Origin: JAFKKF01 sp038323025
GTDB lineage: Bacteria; Pseudomonadota; Alphaproteobacteria; Rhizobiales; Kaistiaceae
Length of the DNA: 34,596 nucleotides
NCBI GenBank assembly: GCA_038323025.1
Contig: JBBQGL010000019.1
Span: 1-34,596, forward strand
Direction: 5' to 3'
Numbering within the stretch: position 1 is the first letter of the stretch; the number at the start of each line of letters is the position of its first letter. The notes under the pieces were generated by a model. It saw nothing but the letters and a program-made list of their open reading frames with translations, made no database searches and was not told the origin of the DNA. Positions 33,680 to 34,596 of this stretch are shown here, one piece after another. A program made the translations under genes and the position numbers.

Positions 33680-34342
33680 CGCAAGCGAAGACTCCAACAC
33701 TCCATTCAAGGTTGGAAATGCTCCCTCCGGTGGGAGATCGCAATATTCGTCCGGCGCGCCGGCGCGGTTTATCCAGAAAGCGCGGAAGCCGAATGCAACG
33801 GCACCCGCAATGTCCCATCGGTTGGAGGAGCAAAAGACCGTTGCTTCAGGCGACAAAGCCATCTTCTCTCCAACCAGGCGATAGACAAGCGGGGCGGTCT
33901 TGTAGATCCGAACTTCGTCGACCGAAATAACGTGATCGACGAGGTTCGTCAGCCCGGCGGCAGCCACCGCGTCGGCGAGCATCCCGGGAGTGCCGTTGGA
34001 GAGAATCGCGACCGGGAAACCCCGCTGCTTGATCGCTCGCAGAACTGAGCCGACCTCGCCGAAGGCTTTCAGATGTCGATAGGCCTCCATCAAGGCCGGC
34101 TTCAGGTCCAGTCTGTGCGGCGCAACCGTCGCCAGCGCAAAGTCCAGGGCCTCTTCCGTCAACGCAAGAAAATCGCGATATCGACCGATGAGAGAGCGCA
34201 CCCAGGTCAGCTCGAGCTGTTTCGATCGCCAGACCGCCGAAAGTCGGTCGCTTTCAGCCCCGATCACATCCGCGTGCGTCCGTACTGCCGAGTGAACGTC
34301 GAGCAATGTGCCATAGGCATCGAATACGTAACCACCGATCAT
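33674..34342 (-). CDS. HAD-superfamily type II haloacid dehalogenase
   Basis: This 222-residue cytoplasmic hydrolase would replace the halogen of L-2-haloacids by a hydroxyl through an Asp ester. The nucleophile is D8 in VFDAYGTLLD, motif II Ser is in AILSNGTPGML, motif III Lys in RIYKTAPLVY (canonical is K-P-D-P-x-V-Y, so the Pro-Asp is changed), and motif IV is FCSSNRWDIAGA, followed by the typical FWINR. Length fits the family. It starts at ATG 34342 behind GGGAGG. Haloacid activity is the family default; phosphatase or another substrate is possible. Confidence 0.9.
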   Translation of the reverse strand: MIGGYVFDAYGTLLDVHSAVRTHADVIGAESDRLSAVWRSKQLELTWVRSLIGRYRDFLALTEEALDFALATVAPHRLDLKPALMEAYRHLKAFGEVGSVLRAIKQRGFPVAILSNGTPGMLADAVAAAGLTNLVDHVISVDEVRIYKTAPLVYRLVGEKMALSPEATVFCSSNRWDIAGAVAFGFRAFWINRAGAPDEYCDLPPEGAFPTLNGVLESSLAS

Positions 34343-34379
34343 CCTGGCAGCCTCCCTTCAGCCGGCGGGCGGACTCAAG

Positions 34380-34409
34380 AAACCCGGCCCGCGTGCGCGG
34401 ACCGGGTTT
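34380..34409. terminator. Strong stem-loop between the IS630 fragment and the dehalogenase gene
   Basis: AAACCCGG (34380-34387) pairs with CCGGGTTT (34402-34409), and CCGCG (34389-34393) pairs with CGCGG (34396-34400), with one C/A mismatch and a TG loop. The A/T-flanked stem could terminate in either direction. It lies after the transposase on the minus strand. Confidence 0.5.
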
Positions 34410-34475
34410 GGCTCCAACGAGGCGCGTAAGGTGCGCGCCGGAACCGGTCCTGAACCTAGTTCCGCGACACAGAGG

Positions 34476-34596
34476 TTATGACTCTTTGAATGTCGGGGTG
34501 GGATAGGCGTGGGCCATTTTGGCGCGGGCCTTTTCGGTTGAGAACATCCATTTGATGCGAGCGCCGGTCTGGTTGCGCTGGTTTTGCCATGCTGCG
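34476..34596 (-). mobile_element. IS630-family transposase, C-terminal fragment cut by the window edge
   Basis: Reading inward on the minus strand from the last base gives 39 residues and TAA (34476-34478). The run WQNQRNQTGARIKWMFSTEKAR then KMAHAYP and a final KES closely follows the C-terminus of IS630-type Tc1/mariner-like transposases (W-N-x-x-R-N-x-x-G-A-R-I-x-W-x-F-T-T-x-x-A-R). The rest of the gene lies outside the window. Confidence 0.75.

Overview
This GC-rich, densely packed window looks like alphaproteobacterial chromosome, probably Hyphomicrobiales/Rhizobiales. The grounds are the number of ABC importers with IclR and GntR regulators, an Hsp20/GroEL-paralogue pair, KdgD-type sugar-acid catabolism, and frequent GTG/TTG starts with ATGA-type overlaps. 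This is inference from gene content and protein style; there is no rRNA or other phylogenetic marker here. Both window edges cut transposase genes: an IS5-like C-terminus on the left and an IS630-like C-terminus on the right.

Region 1 (about 0.26-5.2 kb) is a stress and lipid segment. On the minus strand a small heat-shock protein is followed by a groEL paralogue that carries two compensating frameshifts. On the plus strand a ceramidase-family membrane protein overlaps (ATGA) an Lgt-like diacylglyceryl transferase. After these come the 3' remnant of a biotin carboxylase gene and an intact 72-residue biotin carrier protein.

Region 2 (about 5.5-24 kb) is a sugar / sugar-acid catabolic island with three complete importers. 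Module A has a CUT2 importer (ATPase, permease, binding protein), an IclR regulator, a KdgD-like dehydratase and a D-2-hydroxyacid dehydrogenase. Its two transcription units share nearly the same promoter/operator sequence. Module B has a GntR regulator divergent from an enolase-superfamily enzyme, a CUT1 importer and an L-rhamnose-mutarotase-family protein. Module C has a GntR regulator with two winged helices, divergent from a CUT2 importer and an LgoD-like zinc dehydrogenase. A GC-rich stem-loop directly follows the binding-protein gene in all three modules. The enzymes fit uptake and oxidation of hexonates, uronates or deoxysugars, but no single substrate can be named from sequence.

Region 3 (about 24.2-29.1 kb) is a branched-chain-amino-acid/amide-type (HAAT) importer: a Tat-type binding protein, LivH, a LivM-LivG fusion and LivF. 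Region 4 (29.1-33.7 kb) converges on it. It encodes a CbrA-like transporter/histidine kinase (SLC5-STAC-HK), a tiny two-helix membrane protein and a stand-alone receiver, divergent from an OmpR-type response regulator overlapping an HPt protein. Together these supply every part of a multistep phosphorelay. A type II haloacid dehalogenase and the IS630 fragment close the window.
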